39,585 nucleotides of DNA. Origin: Pseudomonadota bacterium (lineage in GTDB: Bacteria > Pseudomonadota > Alphaproteobacteria > Rhizobiales > Beijerinckiaceae). A program made the position numbers and the translations under genes. Of this stretch, positions 22,295-30,780 are shown one piece after another. Location of the stretch: contig JAKAJL010000032.1 in NCBI GenBank assembly GCA_021813805.1, positions 1 through 39,585 of the forward strand, given 5' to 3'. Each line of letters begins with the position of its first letter. The stretch's first letter is position 1. A model generated the notes under the pieces. That model made no database searches, was not told the DNA's origin, and saw nothing but the letters and a program-made list of their open reading frames with translations.

Positions 22295-24067
22295 TCATTG
22301 GCCGGCGGTGTGCGAGGCCAACTTGAACGTCCAGTAGGAGCCGCCCTGGTTGATGCCCTTGAAGGTCTTGGCGACTTCGCCGCCCCACAGAGGCACGGCG
22401 CCGCCCCAGCCCGCGGCCACGCCGATCATCTGCGTTCCGTCCTGCTCCCAGGTGATCGGCGGCGCGACAATGCCGGTGCCGACGTTGAACTTCCACAGGA
22501 TCGCGCCGTTCTTCGCGTCGAAGGCCATCAGATAGCCCTCGGGCGTGCCGGTGAAGACCAGGCCGCCGGCGGTGGAGAGAACGCCGCCCCACAGCGGAGC
22601 CTTGTTCTTGTATTCCCACACCACCTTCTGCGCGATCGGGTCGATCGCCTTCAGCGAGCCGATATGATCGTCGAACACCGGCTTGATGTTGAAGCCGGCG
22701 CCGAGATAGGCGGCGCCCTTCTTATAGACGACCGGCTCATTGTGGATGTCCATGCCCCATTCGTTCGACGGGACATAGAACAGATGCGTCTGGTCGTCAT
22801 AGGAGACCGGCATCTGGTTCTTGCCGCCGAGGAAGGAGGGAACCGCGAAGACCGATTTGCCTTCCTTGCCGTCCGCCGACTTGGAGGGGTCGCCCGGACG
22901 GTTGTCGTCGTTGTATTCCGGGCGGCCGTTCTTGTCGATGCCCTTGGCCCAGTTGATCTTGTTGACGAAGGGCATGGCGTGGAGGAACTTGCCGTTGGTG
23001 CGGTCAAGCACATAGAAGAAGCCGTTGCGGTCGGCGGTGGCGCCGAGCTTCATCGCCTTGCCATTGACCTTGGCGTCGAACGGAATGAATTCATTCACAC
23101 CGTCGAAGTCCCAGCCGTCATGCGGCGTGGTCTGGAAGCCCCACACGAATTCGCCGTTTTCCGGATTGATCGCGACGCGAGACGAGGTCCAGCGGTTGTC
23201 GCCCGGGCGCAGCCAGGAGTTCCAGGGAGCCGGATTGCCGGTGCCCATGAAGATCAGCTTGGTTTCCGGGTCGTAGGTGCCGCCGAGCCAGGGGGCGCCG
23301 CCGCCGGTCTTGTACATGTCGCCCGGCCAGGTCTCGTTGGTCTTGCCGGTCATGGTGGTTTCCTTGCCCTGGTAGGTGCCGGTCAGGCCCTCGAGGACGG
23401 GACGGCTCCACACCAGTTCGCCGGTGTCGACATTGCGCGCCTCGACGCGGCCGACGACGCCGAATTCGCCGCCCGACACGCCGGTAATGACCAGCGCGCC
23501 GTTAGCCTTGGTCGGGACGATCAGCGGCGCGGCGGAATAGGAATAGCCGGCCTTGAAGTCGTCGATCGCCTTATGCCAGGCGACCTTGCCGGTTTTGGCG
23601 TTGAGGGCGTAAATCTGGGCGTCGAGCGTGCCGAAGAAGACCTTGTCGCCATAGAGCGCCGGACCGCGGTTGATCACGTCGCAGCAAGGCATGATGCCCT
23701 CGGGCAGGCGGGCGTCGAATTCCCAAAGCTTTTCGCCGGTCTTGGCGTCCATTGCGTAAAGACGGCTGTAGGAGCCGGTGACATAGAGGACGCCGTCATG
23801 CACCAGGGCCTGGGCTTCCTGGCCGCGCTGCTTTTCGCCGCCGAAGGAGAAGGACCAGGCGGGAACGAGATCCTTGACGTTGGAGGTGTTGATCTGCTTC
23901 AGCGGGCTGAAGCGATGCGCCTGCAGGCCCATGCCGTTGGTGACGACCTGCTTGGTGTTGGCGCCGTCGTTCAAAAGATCCGCGTCGGTGACGCCGGCCG
24001 CCTGCGCGGCGCCGGCGAGGGCGATCCCCAAAGCGGAGACGCCGGCCAGAAGAGTGGTTTTCATCAT
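22295..24067 (-). CDS. xoxF: Lanthanide-dependent methanol dehydrogenase XoxF
   Basis: A 590-residue PQQ quinoprotein with a signal peptide of about 23 residues (cleavage after AQA). The vicinal disulfide pair C128-C129 (MPCCDV), E201, N279 (GTGNPAP) and D320 are in place. The extra Asp two residues after the catalytic one, D322 (WDFDG), is the XoxF hallmark; calcium-type MxaF has Ala there. W-motif-like repeats of the propeller are visible. It oxidises methanol, and often formaldehyde, in the periplasm and passes electrons to XoxG. The ATG at 24067 is best spaced from GGGAGGA. Here xoxF is last in its unit, after xoxG and xoxJ. Confidence 0.96.
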   Translation of the reverse strand: MMKTTLLAGVSALGIALAGAAQAAGVTDADLLNDGANTKQVVTNGMGLQAHRFSPLKQINTSNVKDLVPAWSFSFGGEKQRGQEAQALVHDGVLYVTGSYSRLYAMDAKTGEKLWEFDARLPEGIMPCCDVINRGPALYGDKVFFGTLDAQIYALNAKTGKVAWHKAIDDFKAGYSYSAAPLIVPTKANGALVITGVSGGEFGVVGRVEARNVDTGELVWSRPVLEGLTGTYQGKETTMTGKTNETWPGDMYKTGGGAPWLGGTYDPETKLIFMGTGNPAPWNSWLRPGDNRWTSSRVAINPENGEFVWGFQTTPHDGWDFDGVNEFIPFDAKVNGKAMKLGATADRNGFFYVLDRTNGKFLHAMPFVNKINWAKGIDKNGRPEYNDDNRPGDPSKSADGKEGKSVFAVPSFLGGKNQMPVSYDDQTHLFYVPSNEWGMDIHNEPVVYKKGAAYLGAGFNIKPVFDDHIGSLKAIDPIAQKVVWEYKNKAPLWGGVLSTAGGLVFTGTPEGYLMAFDAKNGAILWKFNVGTGIVAPPITWEQDGTQMIGVAAGWGGAVPLWGGEVAKTFKGINQGGSYWTFKLASHTAGQ

Positions 24068-24116
24068 TCTCATTCCTCCCAGAGACAAGCGCGGGCGGAG
24101 CCTGCGCCATTCCAAC

Positions 24117-24143
24117 GCGCGCGGCGGAGAGCCCGTCGCGCGC
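24117..24143 (-). other. GC-rich hairpin between xoxJ and xoxF
   Basis: A 7-bp inverted repeat GCGCGCG/CGCGCGC (24117-24123 with 24137-24143) lies in the 91-base gap between the two genes. No T run follows. It could stabilise or process the mRNA so that xoxF is made in higher amount than xoxG and xoxJ. This role is inference. Confidence 0.4.
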
Positions 24144-24158
24144 CACGACCGCATGCGG

Positions 24159-24998
24159 TCAATTTTCTTGCGGCGGAGGGCGCCAGGAGACGCCATACGA
24201 CGCAAAAATCTTCTTCAGCTCGCCGGATTTCGACAGGTCGGCGACCGCCTTATCGATCGCGTCGGCGAGATCGATGGAATCGGCTTTCACCGCGCCGCCG
24301 ACCGGCCAGGTCTTGGCCATGCGGCTGTGGGGAAAGACGATCGTCACCGGACGGGAAGCCTGATGGGCGAGGCTCTCGACCATGGCCGCTTCGCCATAGA
24401 AGGCGACCACCTTCCCCTCGTTGAAGGCCTCGGCGGCCTTTTCCTCGCCGTGCACATGAACCACGTTCGGGATGAGCTTGTGGTCGTGCTCCGAGAGCAG
24501 GATGATGTCGGACAAGGTTTGCATGTCCACGGCGACCTTCTCACGCTCGAACAGCGAGAAATCCCTGGCCGCCTCGGCCTTGGCGGGCTCGACCGCCATC
24601 GCCAGCCCTTCCATCTGGTAGGGCGCCGTCAGCTTGACCCGGTCGTTGTCCGACTCGATTTTCGGATCGTTGGGAACATGCAGCATCACGTCGCCCGGCT
24701 GTTCGCCGAGCACCGTGCCCTTCCACACGCCGTTGCGCAAATCGTCGTTGATGCTGTCGTCGGCGCGCACCAGGAAGTAATCGGCCTGTACGCCAAGCGC
24801 CTTGGCCAGAGCCGCGCCGATCTCGACATCCACGCCTTTCAGCTTGCCGTTCTCCTCCCAGGACCACGGCTTGTAGTCGCGGTACACCGACACGCGCAGA
24901 ACGCCGCCCGACTGGACGTCATGGAGCGGGCGCGCCGAGGCGGCCGGCGCCGCGCAGATCGCCGCAACGAGCAGGAGCGCGCGGTAGGTCGCGCCCAT
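24159..24998 (-). CDS. xoxJ: XoxJ, periplasmic solute-binding-like methanol oxidation protein
   Basis: A 279-residue protein with a signal peptide ([18 protein letters not shown]). It has the MxaJ/XoxJ build of a family-3 solute-binding protein: [37 protein letters not shown] near the N-terminus and [19 protein letters not shown] at the end. XoxJ is thought to help activate or fold XoxF rather than transport a solute. The ATG follows the xoxG stop directly with no gap. Confidence 0.9.
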   Translation of the reverse strand: MGATYRALLLVAAICAAPAASARPLHDVQSGGVLRVSVYRDYKPWSWEENGKLKGVDVEIGAALAKALGVQADYFLVRADDSINDDLRNGVWKGTVLGEQPGDVMLHVPNDPKIESDNDRVKLTAPYQMEGLAMAVEPAKAEAARDFSLFEREKVAVDMQTLSDIILLSEHDHKLIPNVVHVHGEEKAAEAFNEGKVVAFYGEAAMVESLAHQASRPVTIVFPHSRMAKTWPVGGAVKADSIDLADAIDKAVADLSKSGELKKIFASYGVSWRPPPQEN

Positions 24999-25445
24999 TT
25001 ATTTCGAATCGCCCTGATAGCGGGAATCGAGATAGGTGCGGATCGCCCACATGGCTTCCTGCGACAGGATGCCCTCGAAATGGGGCATCTTGGTCACGCC
25101 GTTTTGAGTATAGCCGTGGCGGATGCGATTGATGAACCAGGCGTCGCCGTCGGCGCCCTTGTCGAGATAGCGCAGGTCGGGGGCGAGGCCGCCCGATTCC
25201 GCCTCGATGCCATGGCAGCGGGCGCAGTTCTGGTTGAAGCCCGAGGCGCCGATCTTGGTCGCGAGATCCTGGTATTTCGTGCCGCGATAGGGGTTCTTTT
25301 CCAGCCAATCCTTGCCGACGTCCGGCAGGCCGGTGGTGTCGACCGGCTGAGGCGTCACATTGCCGTGCGCCAGAACGCGCTGGGCGCCGAAGAGCGCCAT
25401 GCAGACAGCAAGGGTCATTCCGAGTTTTCGGTGAGTAAGCGCCAC
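24999..25445 (-). CDS. xoxG: XoxG, cytochrome c electron acceptor of XoxF
   Basis: A 148-residue c-type cytochrome. GGAGGAG lies just before the GTG at 25445, which I take as the start. A signal peptide follows (LGMTLAVCMALFGAQRVLA). The single haem site CARCH is at C74, C77 and H78, and a Met ligand is likely in VTKMPHFEG. The C-terminal helix is AMWAIRTYLDSRY. It takes electrons from reduced PQQ in XoxF. The gene lies 82 bases after pqqE, tying cofactor synthesis and enzyme to one transcript. Confidence 0.9.
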   Translation of the reverse strand: MALTHRKLGMTLAVCMALFGAQRVLAHGNVTPQPVDTTGLPDVGKDWLEKNPYRGTKYQDLATKIGASGFNQNCARCHGIEAESGGLAPDLRYLDKGADGDAWFINRIRHGYTQNGVTKMPHFEGILSQEAMWAIRTYLDSRYQGDSK

Positions 25446-25527
25446 GATCTCCTCCAAATTTTGGCCGATCTTAGAGCGCGTTCCGATGAGGGGAATTGTA
25501 CTTTGGCGCCCTTGAAGGAGGCGCGTC

Positions 25528-26646
25528 TCAGACGCCGCTTTTCTCGCGCGCGCGCTCGATGCGCCGCGGGATGAATCCTTCGTTCTTTTCGGCGGAGTCG
25601 CGGGCCGCGATTTCCGCGATCAGACCGTGCCGGGGCGACTTCACGCAGATCGGATCGCAGGCGGCGGCGTCGCCGACGAGCGCCAACGCCTGACAGCGGC
25701 AGCCGCCGAAATCGATCTCCCTGCGCTCGCAGGAGCGGCAGGGCTCCTGCATCCAGTCGGAACCGCGGAAGGCGTTGAATCCGGGCGAATCGGCCCAAAT
25801 GTCGGCGAGGCGCCTTTCGCGCGCGCTCCAGAATTCGAGGCCGGGAATGGTCTCCGCCGCGTGGCAGGGCAGAACCTTGCCCTGGGGCGTGACATTCATG
25901 CTCAGCCGGCCCCAGCCGCTCATGCAGGCTTTCGGATATTTCGCGTGGTAATCGGGAGCCACGTGATCGATCACGATCTGTCCCTTGTAGCGCTCGCGCC
26001 GCGCCTCGACTTCGGCGTAGGCCTTTTCGCTCTGCGCGCGGGTCGGCATCAGATGGGAGCGGTTGAGCAGAGCCCAGCCGTAATATTGGGTGTGGGCGAT
26101 CTCGATTCGCCGCGCGCCCAGCCGCACCGCGAAATCGACCATGTCGGCGGCGCGCTCGACGTTGGCGCGATGGATCACCGCATTGACGGTGAGCGGCAGG
26201 CCTTCCTCGGCGATCCAGCCGGCGACCTCCATTTTTTTGGCGAAGCCGCCGTCATAGCCGCCGATCCAGTCCGCGCTCTTCGCCACCGTATCCTGGATCG
26301 ACAACTGCACATGATCGAGGCCGGCGACCGCGAGTTCGCCCAGCGAAGCCCTGGTCAAGCCGACGCCGGAGGTGATCAGATTGGTGTAGAGGCCCAGCCG
26401 CGCGCAATGCGCGACCAGTTCGCGCAGATCGCGCCGCGAGGCGGGTTCGCCGCCTGACAGATGGACATGAAGGACGCCGAGTTCCGCGGCCTGGGTGAAT
26501 ATGTCCTGCCACGATTCAGTGGACATTTCCGTCTCGCGCCCGCCCATGGCGAGCGGATTGGAGCAATAGGGGCAGGACAGCGGACAGCGATAGGTCAGCT
26601 CCGCCAGCAAGGCGGAGGGCGGCGCAAGAGGGGGCTTCGAAGTCAT
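25528..26646 (-). CDS. pqqE: PqqE, radical SAM PqqA peptide cyclase
   Basis: A 372-residue radical SAM/SPASM protein. The SAM cluster motif CxxxCxxC is at C21, C25 and C28 (RCPLSCPYC). The C-terminal SPASM region has CHAAETIPGL, CRSCERREIDFGGCRCQA and CDP, giving the ligands of two auxiliary Fe-S clusters. It forms the Glu-Tyr carbon-carbon bond in PqqA. The start ATG overlaps the pqqD stop by 4 bases (ATGA), so PqqD, its peptide chaperone, and PqqE are coupled. Confidence 0.95.
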   Translation of the reverse strand: MTSKPPLAPPSALLAELTYRCPLSCPYCSNPLAMGGRETEMSTESWQDIFTQAAELGVLHVHLSGGEPASRRDLRELVAHCARLGLYTNLITSGVGLTRASLGELAVAGLDHVQLSIQDTVAKSADWIGGYDGGFAKKMEVAGWIAEEGLPLTVNAVIHRANVERAADMVDFAVRLGARRIEIAHTQYYGWALLNRSHLMPTRAQSEKAYAEVEARRERYKGQIVIDHVAPDYHAKYPKACMSGWGRLSMNVTPQGKVLPCHAAETIPGLEFWSARERRLADIWADSPGFNAFRGSDWMQEPCRSCERREIDFGGCRCQALALVGDAAACDPICVKSPRHGLIAEIAARDSAEKNEGFIPRRIERAREKSGV

Positions 26647-26927
26647 AGTCCGAGCATCCGCTTTTCGAGCAGGTTGACGAGCAGGCCCCGCACGTCGCGT
26701 TCGATCAACGCGCGATCCGCGCCATATTTTTTCGCCAGATCGTCGACGATCGACGAGAAGGCGGCGACGCCGTCGCAATGTTGCAGAATGTCGACGCTGA
26801 CGGCGTTGAGCCTGAGATAGCGTTCGGGCGCCAGCAGCACCCAGGTCTTGCGCACCTGGTCGTTCTTGAGTTTTACCCCGCGCAAAAGATGGGGACGCGA
26901 TCCCTCGCTGATCTGTTCGCTCGTCAC
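26643..26927 (-). CDS. pqqD: PqqD, PqqA-binding chaperone
   Basis: A 94-residue protein with the PqqD pattern: PHLLRGVKLKNDQVRKTWVLLAPERYLRLN and a C-terminal winged-helix-like part ending LVNLLEKRMLGL. It binds PqqA and presents it to PqqE. The start is GTG at 26927, with TAAGGAGG 8 bases upstream overlapping the pqqB stop (12-base gap). Confidence 0.93.
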   Translation of the reverse strand: MTSEQISEGSRPHLLRGVKLKNDQVRKTWVLLAPERYLRLNAVSVDILQHCDGVAAFSSIVDDLAKKYGADRALIERDVRGLLVNLLEKRMLGL

Positions 26928-26939
26928 GCCCGCGCCTCC

Positions 26940-27845
26940 TTAAATGTTTATGCGCATGCCGTCGAAGCCGATCTCCCAGCCCGCGGTCTCGACCTGCGCG
27001 CGCTCCGGCGAATCGTGGCGGAGCGCCGGATTGGAATTGTTGATATGGACGAAGACCCGCCGCTTGATGGCGAGCGGGGCGAGCGAGGCGATGGTTCCCT
27101 TCTCGCCGTTCATCGCCATATGGCCCATGCGCCAGGCCGTCTTGTTGAGCAGGCCGAGGCGGATCATCTCGTCGTCTCGATAAGTCGTACCGTCGATGAA
27201 AACCAGATCTGCGCCGTAAAGCCTCTTGCGCAGCGCGTCGGTCATGCGGGCGACGGAGGGCATGTAATAGAAGCGCCGGTCGCCCTGGCGGATCTCGACG
27301 CCGACCGTGTTTTCGCCTTCCGCGCCGAATTCGATCTGCGATTCGTCGGGCGATTCGAGATAGAGCGGGATTTTCCCCGGGGTGACGAAGGGCGTCAGGG
27401 TAAAGCCGAAGCCGGTGTCGATGACCTGCTCAAGCTCCACCGTCTCGCGCTTGACCACCTCCGGATTGAGCACGCCGAACACGCCGCCCATCATATTGGC
27501 CATGACGCTTCGGGTCGCCCAGAGCGTGAACGGCTGAACCTCGCGCATCACCAGCAGGCCGGCGATATTGTCGACGTCGCCGTTGGGCGCGAAGACCGCC
27601 TTGATCGGCGAATGGCGCGGGGCGAATTTCGGGTGAAGCTCGGGATTGGCGATGATCTGCTGGCGCAGGTCGGGGGTCGCCGAGAGAAGGACCCAGTTGT
27701 CGCCGTCGGCGCTGACCGCGACGCTGGCCTGCGTCCTTTGCGTGATGCGGCTGTCGCCCGAATAGGCGAGGCGGCAGTTCTCGCAAAGACAGTTCCATTG
27801 CGGGACGCCGCCGCCGGCTCCCGCTCCGAGCACAAGAAATCGCAC
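26940..27845 (-). CDS. pqqB: PqqB, metallo-beta-lactamase-fold PQQ biosynthesis hydroxylase
   Basis: A 301-residue protein, normal length. It opens with FLVLGAGAGGGVPQWNC and a CLCENC cluster, with the beta-lactamase-fold core containing NGDVDNIAGLL, and ends with HINNSNPALRHDSPER. PqqB hydroxylates the Tyr part of the PqqA-derived dipeptide, using iron. The usual DxDH metal motif reads DVDN here. The GTG start at 27845 has GGAG 8 bases upstream. It lies 206 bases after pqqA. Confidence 0.94.
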   Translation of the reverse strand: MRFLVLGAGAGGGVPQWNCLCENCRLAYSGDSRITQRTQASVAVSADGDNWVLLSATPDLRQQIIANPELHPKFAPRHSPIKAVFAPNGDVDNIAGLLVMREVQPFTLWATRSVMANMMGGVFGVLNPEVVKRETVELEQVIDTGFGFTLTPFVTPGKIPLYLESPDESQIEFGAEGENTVGVEIRQGDRRFYYMPSVARMTDALRKRLYGADLVFIDGTTYRDDEMIRLGLLNKTAWRMGHMAMNGEKGTIASLAPLAIKRRVFVHINNSNPALRHDSPERAQVETAGWEIGFDGMRINI

Positions 27846-27932
27846 TTAAACGACTCCATTCCTGCCGTCGCCCCGCACGTAAAACCGGAGCGATCCTGCA
27901 CCCTAGACGCATTCATCTTCGCGCTGGTCAGG

Positions 27933-27969
27933 CCGCGGCGAGAAAGTCGTCAGATTTTTGTCGCCGCGG
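27933..27969 (-). promoter_or_regulatory. Hairpin in the pqqA-pqqB gap, possible attenuator
   Basis: A 9-bp inverted repeat CCGCGGCGA/TCGCCGCGG (27933-27941 with 27961-27969) with a 19-base loop lies between pqqA and pqqB. No T run follows on the minus strand. In many bacteria pqqA is made in excess over pqqB-E because of an RNA structure in this gap, so partial termination or processing here is likely but not shown. Confidence 0.5.
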
Positions 27970-28051
27970 GCGCCGCCGCCAAAAAACACAATAACCCCAT
28001 CGGCCGCAGAAGCGTCCGACAGGGCGAAATTCGGTCGGAAAGATCAGGCGA

Positions 28052-28138
28052 TCAGATTTCAGCCGACATATAGCTGGTGACTTCCATGCCCACGCAGATT
28101 TCGCAGGCCTCAGGCGTCGTCCAGATCACTTCCGTCAT
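28052..28138 (-). CDS. pqqA: PqqA, PQQ precursor peptide
   Basis: A 28-residue peptide. The core EICVGMEVTSY holds the Glu19 and Tyr23 (spacing ExxxY) that become PQQ. Its length is within the family range. CACGGAGGAAATC upstream gives a strong ribosome binding site for the ATG at 28138; the longer reading frame to 28261 is the leader. The gene heads the pqq-xox unit on the minus strand. Confidence 0.97.
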   Translation of the reverse strand: MTEVIWTTPEACEICVGMEVTSYMSAEI

Positions 28139-28162
28139 GATTTCCTCCGTGTCGTGTTTCTT

Positions 28163-28201
28163 GCGGGCCGACGCATCAGGGGAGAAGATCCGTCGGCCCG
28201 C
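28163..28201 (-). promoter_or_regulatory. Leader stem-loop before pqqA
   Basis: A perfect 11-bp inverted repeat GCGGGCCGACG/CGTCGGCCCGC (28163-28173 with 28191-28201) with a 17-base loop ends 25 bases before the pqqA start, just upstream of its ribosome binding site. There is no T run on either side, so it is not a plain terminator. It could stabilise the pqqA mRNA or gate its translation. Confidence 0.65.
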
Positions 28202-28298
28202 GTTTCGGATTGTCGTGAAAACATCCTCTGTCAAGATAGGGCGCCCATTCGCCGCGTCCACGGCGCCAAAGTAGGAGCGCTCTTAAATTCCGCTCAAC

Positions 28299-28347
28299 AT
28301 TATTGCAGCGCAGCATTTTCTTCGCAATGCAAGATCTGGCGCGCCAG
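28299..28347 (-). promoter_or_regulatory. Candidate pqqA promoter with upstream palindromic site
   Basis: On the minus strand TTGCGA (28327-28322) and AATAAT (28304-28299) are separated by exactly 17 bases, matching a sigma-70-type promoter at 4/6 and 5/6. The leader would be about 150 bases. Directly upstream of the -35 is the 12-bp perfect palindrome CTGGCGCGCCAG (28336-28347), placed as an activator site would be. It also lies in front of the divergent aldehyde dehydrogenase gene. A second possible -35, TTGACA, is at 28234-28229 but lacks a good -10. Confidence 0.55.
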
Positions 28348-28691
28348 GTTTCTGCCGGGCTAAGGGTCAATCCCACTAAAGAGCAGTATCAATTTGCGTT
28401 GGGCGTCCTAAGCTGCATCGCGTCGAAAGCGGCGGATTGGCCGCTTCGAGCCATGTCCTGGGGAGGTCATGCAGAATTCCCGAACTGTTCGCGCGAAGGC
28501 GGTCTCGCTTGGGCTCAACCACGCCGCAAGCAAGAGGTCGGCCAGGCGCGAGGAGGCAGGACTGTCGCGAGGAAATCCGACGAAATCTTGAATGTTCCGG
28601 GGCCGGGCCGCTTGGTTTCAAAGCGGGAGGCGGGCCGCCGCGAACCGTTAGCGATAAGCGCCGCGAGGCGCGGGATCATGGAGGAAGGTCT
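28348..28691 (+). other. Long leader region of the aldehyde dehydrogenase gene
   Basis: About 340 bases without a firm gene. A 40-codon ORF (28469-28591) starts with an ATG right after GGGGAGGTC and encodes a basic peptide; the spacing is tight and no family is recognised. A longer frame (28303-28710) runs through into the next gene and looks like a shadow. No clear plus-strand promoter is identified. Confidence 0.4.
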
Positions 28692-30212
28692 ATGTATCAG
28701 GAAGCTGTAGCCAATCTTACTGGCAAAAATCTGATCAAGTCGAAATTCGACAATTTCATCGGCGGCAAATGGGTCGCTCCGGTCCGCGGCCAGTATTTCG
28801 ACAAGGTTTCGCCGGTCAGCGGCCAGTTGCTGGCCAAGGTCGCCCGCTCGACCGCCGAGGACGTCGAGCTCGCCCTCGACGCCGCCCATGCCGCCAAGGA
28901 AAATTGGGGCCGCACGGCGCCGGCCGACCGTTCCCGAATTCTCCTGAAGATCGCCGACCGCATCGAGGACAATCTCGCCACGCTCGCGCTGGTCGAGACG
29001 CTCGACAACGGCAAGCCGATTCGTGAAACCACCTATGCCGACGTTCCGCTCCTGGCCGATCATTTCCGCTATTTCGCCGGCGTGCTGCGCGCCCAGGAAG
29101 GCTCCATCTCGGAAATCGACCACGACACCATCGCTTATCACTTCCACGAGCCGCTCGGCGTCGTCGGCCAGATCATTCCCTGGAACTTCCCGCTGCTGAT
29201 GGCGGGCTGGAAGCTGGCTCCGGCGCTCGCGGCCGGCAATTGCATCGTGCTGAAGCCGGCCGAACAGACCCCGATCAGCATCATGGTGTTCATGGAGATG
29301 ATCGGCGACCTGTTGCCGGAAGGCGTGATCAACGTCGTCAACGGATACGGCGCCGAGGCCGGCAAGGCTCTGGGTTCGAGCAACCGTATCGCCAAGATCG
29401 CCTTCACCGGTTCGACCGTGACCGGCCGCACCATCGCGCATTACGCCGCCGACAACCTGATTCCGGCGACTTTGGAGCTGGGCGGCAAGTCGCCGAACAT
29501 CTTCTTCGCCGACGTGATGCAGGACGATGACGATTTCCTGGACAAGGCTCTGGAAGGCTTCACCCTTTTCGCCTTCAACCAGGGCGAGGTCTGCACCTGC
29601 CCCAGCCGCGCGCTGATCCAGGAATCGATATACGAGAAGTTCATGGAGCGCGCGATAAAGCGCGTCCAGGCCATCAAGCAAGGCAATCCGCTCGACATGA
29701 GCACGATGGTCGGCGCCCAGGCCTCCCAGCAGCAGATGGACAAGATCCTGTCCTATATCGACATCGGCAAGCAGGAAGGGGCCTCCTGCCTGACCGGCGG
29801 GTCGCGCAACCGGCTCACCGGCGAATTGGAAAACGGTTTCTACATCAGCCCGACCGTTTTCAAGGGCAACAACAAGATGCGCATCTTCCAGGAAGAGATC
29901 TTCGGCCCGGTGCTGTCGGTCACGACCTTCAAGGACGAAGCCGAAGCCCTCGCCATCGCCAATGACACGATCTTCGGTCTTGGCGCGGGCGTGTGGACCC
30001 GCAACGGCACACGCGCCTATCGTTTCGGCCGCGACATCAAGGCGGGCCGCGTCTGGACCAACTGCTACCATGCCTATCCGGCTCACGCGGCCTTCGGCGG
30101 CTACAAGGAATCGGGCATCGGCCGCGAAACCCACAAGATGATGCTGGACCATTATCAGCAGACCAAGAACCTTTTGGTCAGCTACAGCGCGAAGGCTCTC
30201 GGCTTCTTCTGA
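28692..30212 (+). CDS. NAD-dependent aldehyde dehydrogenase (ExaC/AcoD-like)
   Basis: A 506-residue aldehyde dehydrogenase. Cofactor and active-site parts are complete: [30 protein letters not shown], Glu262 in LELGGKSPN, and the catalytic Cys301 in GEVCTCPSR. The length and the EVCTC motif place it with the ExaC/AcoD acetaldehyde-type enzymes, often followed by a DUF779 gene as here. It probably oxidises acetaldehyde or other short aldehydes formed by alcohol oxidation. GGAGGAAGG precedes the ATG at 28692; the frame upstream is not needed. It is divergent from pqqA. Confidence 0.93.
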   Translation: MYQEAVANLTGKNLIKSKFDNFIGGKWVAPVRGQYFDKVSPVSGQLLAKVARSTAEDVELALDAAHAAKENWGRTAPADRSRILLKIADRIEDNLATLALVETLDNGKPIRETTYADVPLLADHFRYFAGVLRAQEGSISEIDHDTIAYHFHEPLGVVGQIIPWNFPLLMAGWKLAPALAAGNCIVLKPAEQTPISIMVFMEMIGDLLPEGVINVVNGYGAEAGKALGSSNRIAKIAFTGSTVTGRTIAHYAADNLIPATLELGGKSPNIFFADVMQDDDDFLDKALEGFTLFAFNQGEVCTCPSRALIQESIYEKFMERAIKRVQAIKQGNPLDMSTMVGAQASQQQMDKILSYIDIGKQEGASCLTGGSRNRLTGELENGFYISPTVFKGNNKMRIFQEEIFGPVLSVTTFKDEAEALAIANDTIFGLGAGVWTRNGTRAYRFGRDIKAGRVWTNCYHAYPAHAAFGGYKESGIGRETHKMMLDHYQQTKNLLVSYSAKALGFF

Positions 30213-30239
30213 GAACCGGGCTCGCTCGGATGCGACATT

Positions 30240-30275
30240 TTGCGCGGCGCCCCAAAGCGCCGCGCAATTTTTTTT
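30240..30275 (+). terminator. Strong rho-independent terminator after the aldehyde dehydrogenase gene
   Basis: A perfect 11-bp stem TTGCGCGGCGC/GCGCCGCGCAA (30240-30250 with 30257-30267), a 6-base loop CCCAAA and eight T make a textbook terminator 27 bases after the stop. Confidence 0.93.
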
Positions 30276-30304
30276 GACGCTGTATTTTGTCTTGGCGCTA
30301 TAGT
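30274..30304 (+). promoter_or_regulatory. Candidate promoter of the DUF779 gene
   Basis: TTGACG (30274-30279) begins inside the T run of the terminator. TATAGT (30299-30304) follows after 19 bases; both match the sigma-70 consensus at 5/6, though the spacer is long. Transcription would start about 25 bases before the DUF779 ATG. Confidence 0.5.
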
Positions 30305-30333
30305 TGAACGATCCGCAGGAATGGAGGGGAAGA

Positions 30334-30720
30334 ATGTCCGCGCCCGCACGTGTCGAAGCCACAGCGACAACCCTCGAGTGGATCGCCCGCTTGCAGGCCA
30401 TGCACGGACCTCTGGCCTTCTATCAATCGGGCGGCTGCTGCGAAGGCTCGGCGCCTTTGTGCTACACCAAGGCGGAACTCCGGGTTGGCCCGCATGACGT
30501 GCTGCTTGGCGAGATTGGTGGCTGCCCCTTCTATATTCGTGAAAACCAGTTCGAATATTGGCGTCACACCCAGTTGATCATCGATGTGGTCAAGGGCGGC
30601 GGCGAGGGCTTTTCCCTCGAAGGCCCGGAAGGGATCAGTTTCATCACCCGCAGTCGAATCTTCACCGACGACGAAGTCGGCGAACTGGCGGCGCTGGGAG
30701 AACCTCCGCGCGCGGCGTGA
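30334..30720 (+). CDS. DUF779 family protein
   Basis: A 128-residue protein of the DUF779 family, recognisable from FYQSGGCCEGSAPLCY, the GGCPFYI segment and the final FSLEGPEGISFITRSRIFT. The clustered Cys residues suggest metal or redox chemistry. The family often lies beside alcohol or aldehyde dehydrogenase genes, as here, but its function is not established. AGGGGAAG precedes the ATG at 30334. A strong terminator upstream suggests its own promoter. Confidence 0.88.
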   Translation: MSAPARVEATATTLEWIARLQAMHGPLAFYQSGGCCEGSAPLCYTKAELRVGPHDVLLGEIGGCPFYIRENQFEYWRHTQLIIDVVKGGGEGFSLEGPEGISFITRSRIFTDDEVGELAALGEPPRAA

Positions 30721-30780
30721 GCGGCGATCATCCCGGGGCTCGACCCGCGTCGGGCGTGACGCCGAGAGGAGGGAGCGGCT

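Noticed and set aside
22271-24424. A 717-codon open frame on the plus strand opposite xoxF
   Set aside because: It is antisense to an unmistakable xoxF and has no family features; long antisense frames are common in GC-rich coding DNA.
28229-28234. TTGACA on the minus strand in the pqqA leader as main promoter
   Set aside because: The -35 is perfect, but the sequence 16 to 18 bases on has no good -10 and would run into the leader hairpin; the promoter at 28299-28327 fits better.
28303-28710. A 135-codon plus-strand ORF ending inside the aldehyde dehydrogenase start
   Set aside because: It overlaps the real start in another frame, lacks a clear ribosome binding site and covers the pqqA promoter.
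28515-30401. A 628-codon minus-strand frame opposite the aldehyde dehydrogenase
   Set aside because: It is antisense to a complete, recognisable enzyme, and runs through the terminator.
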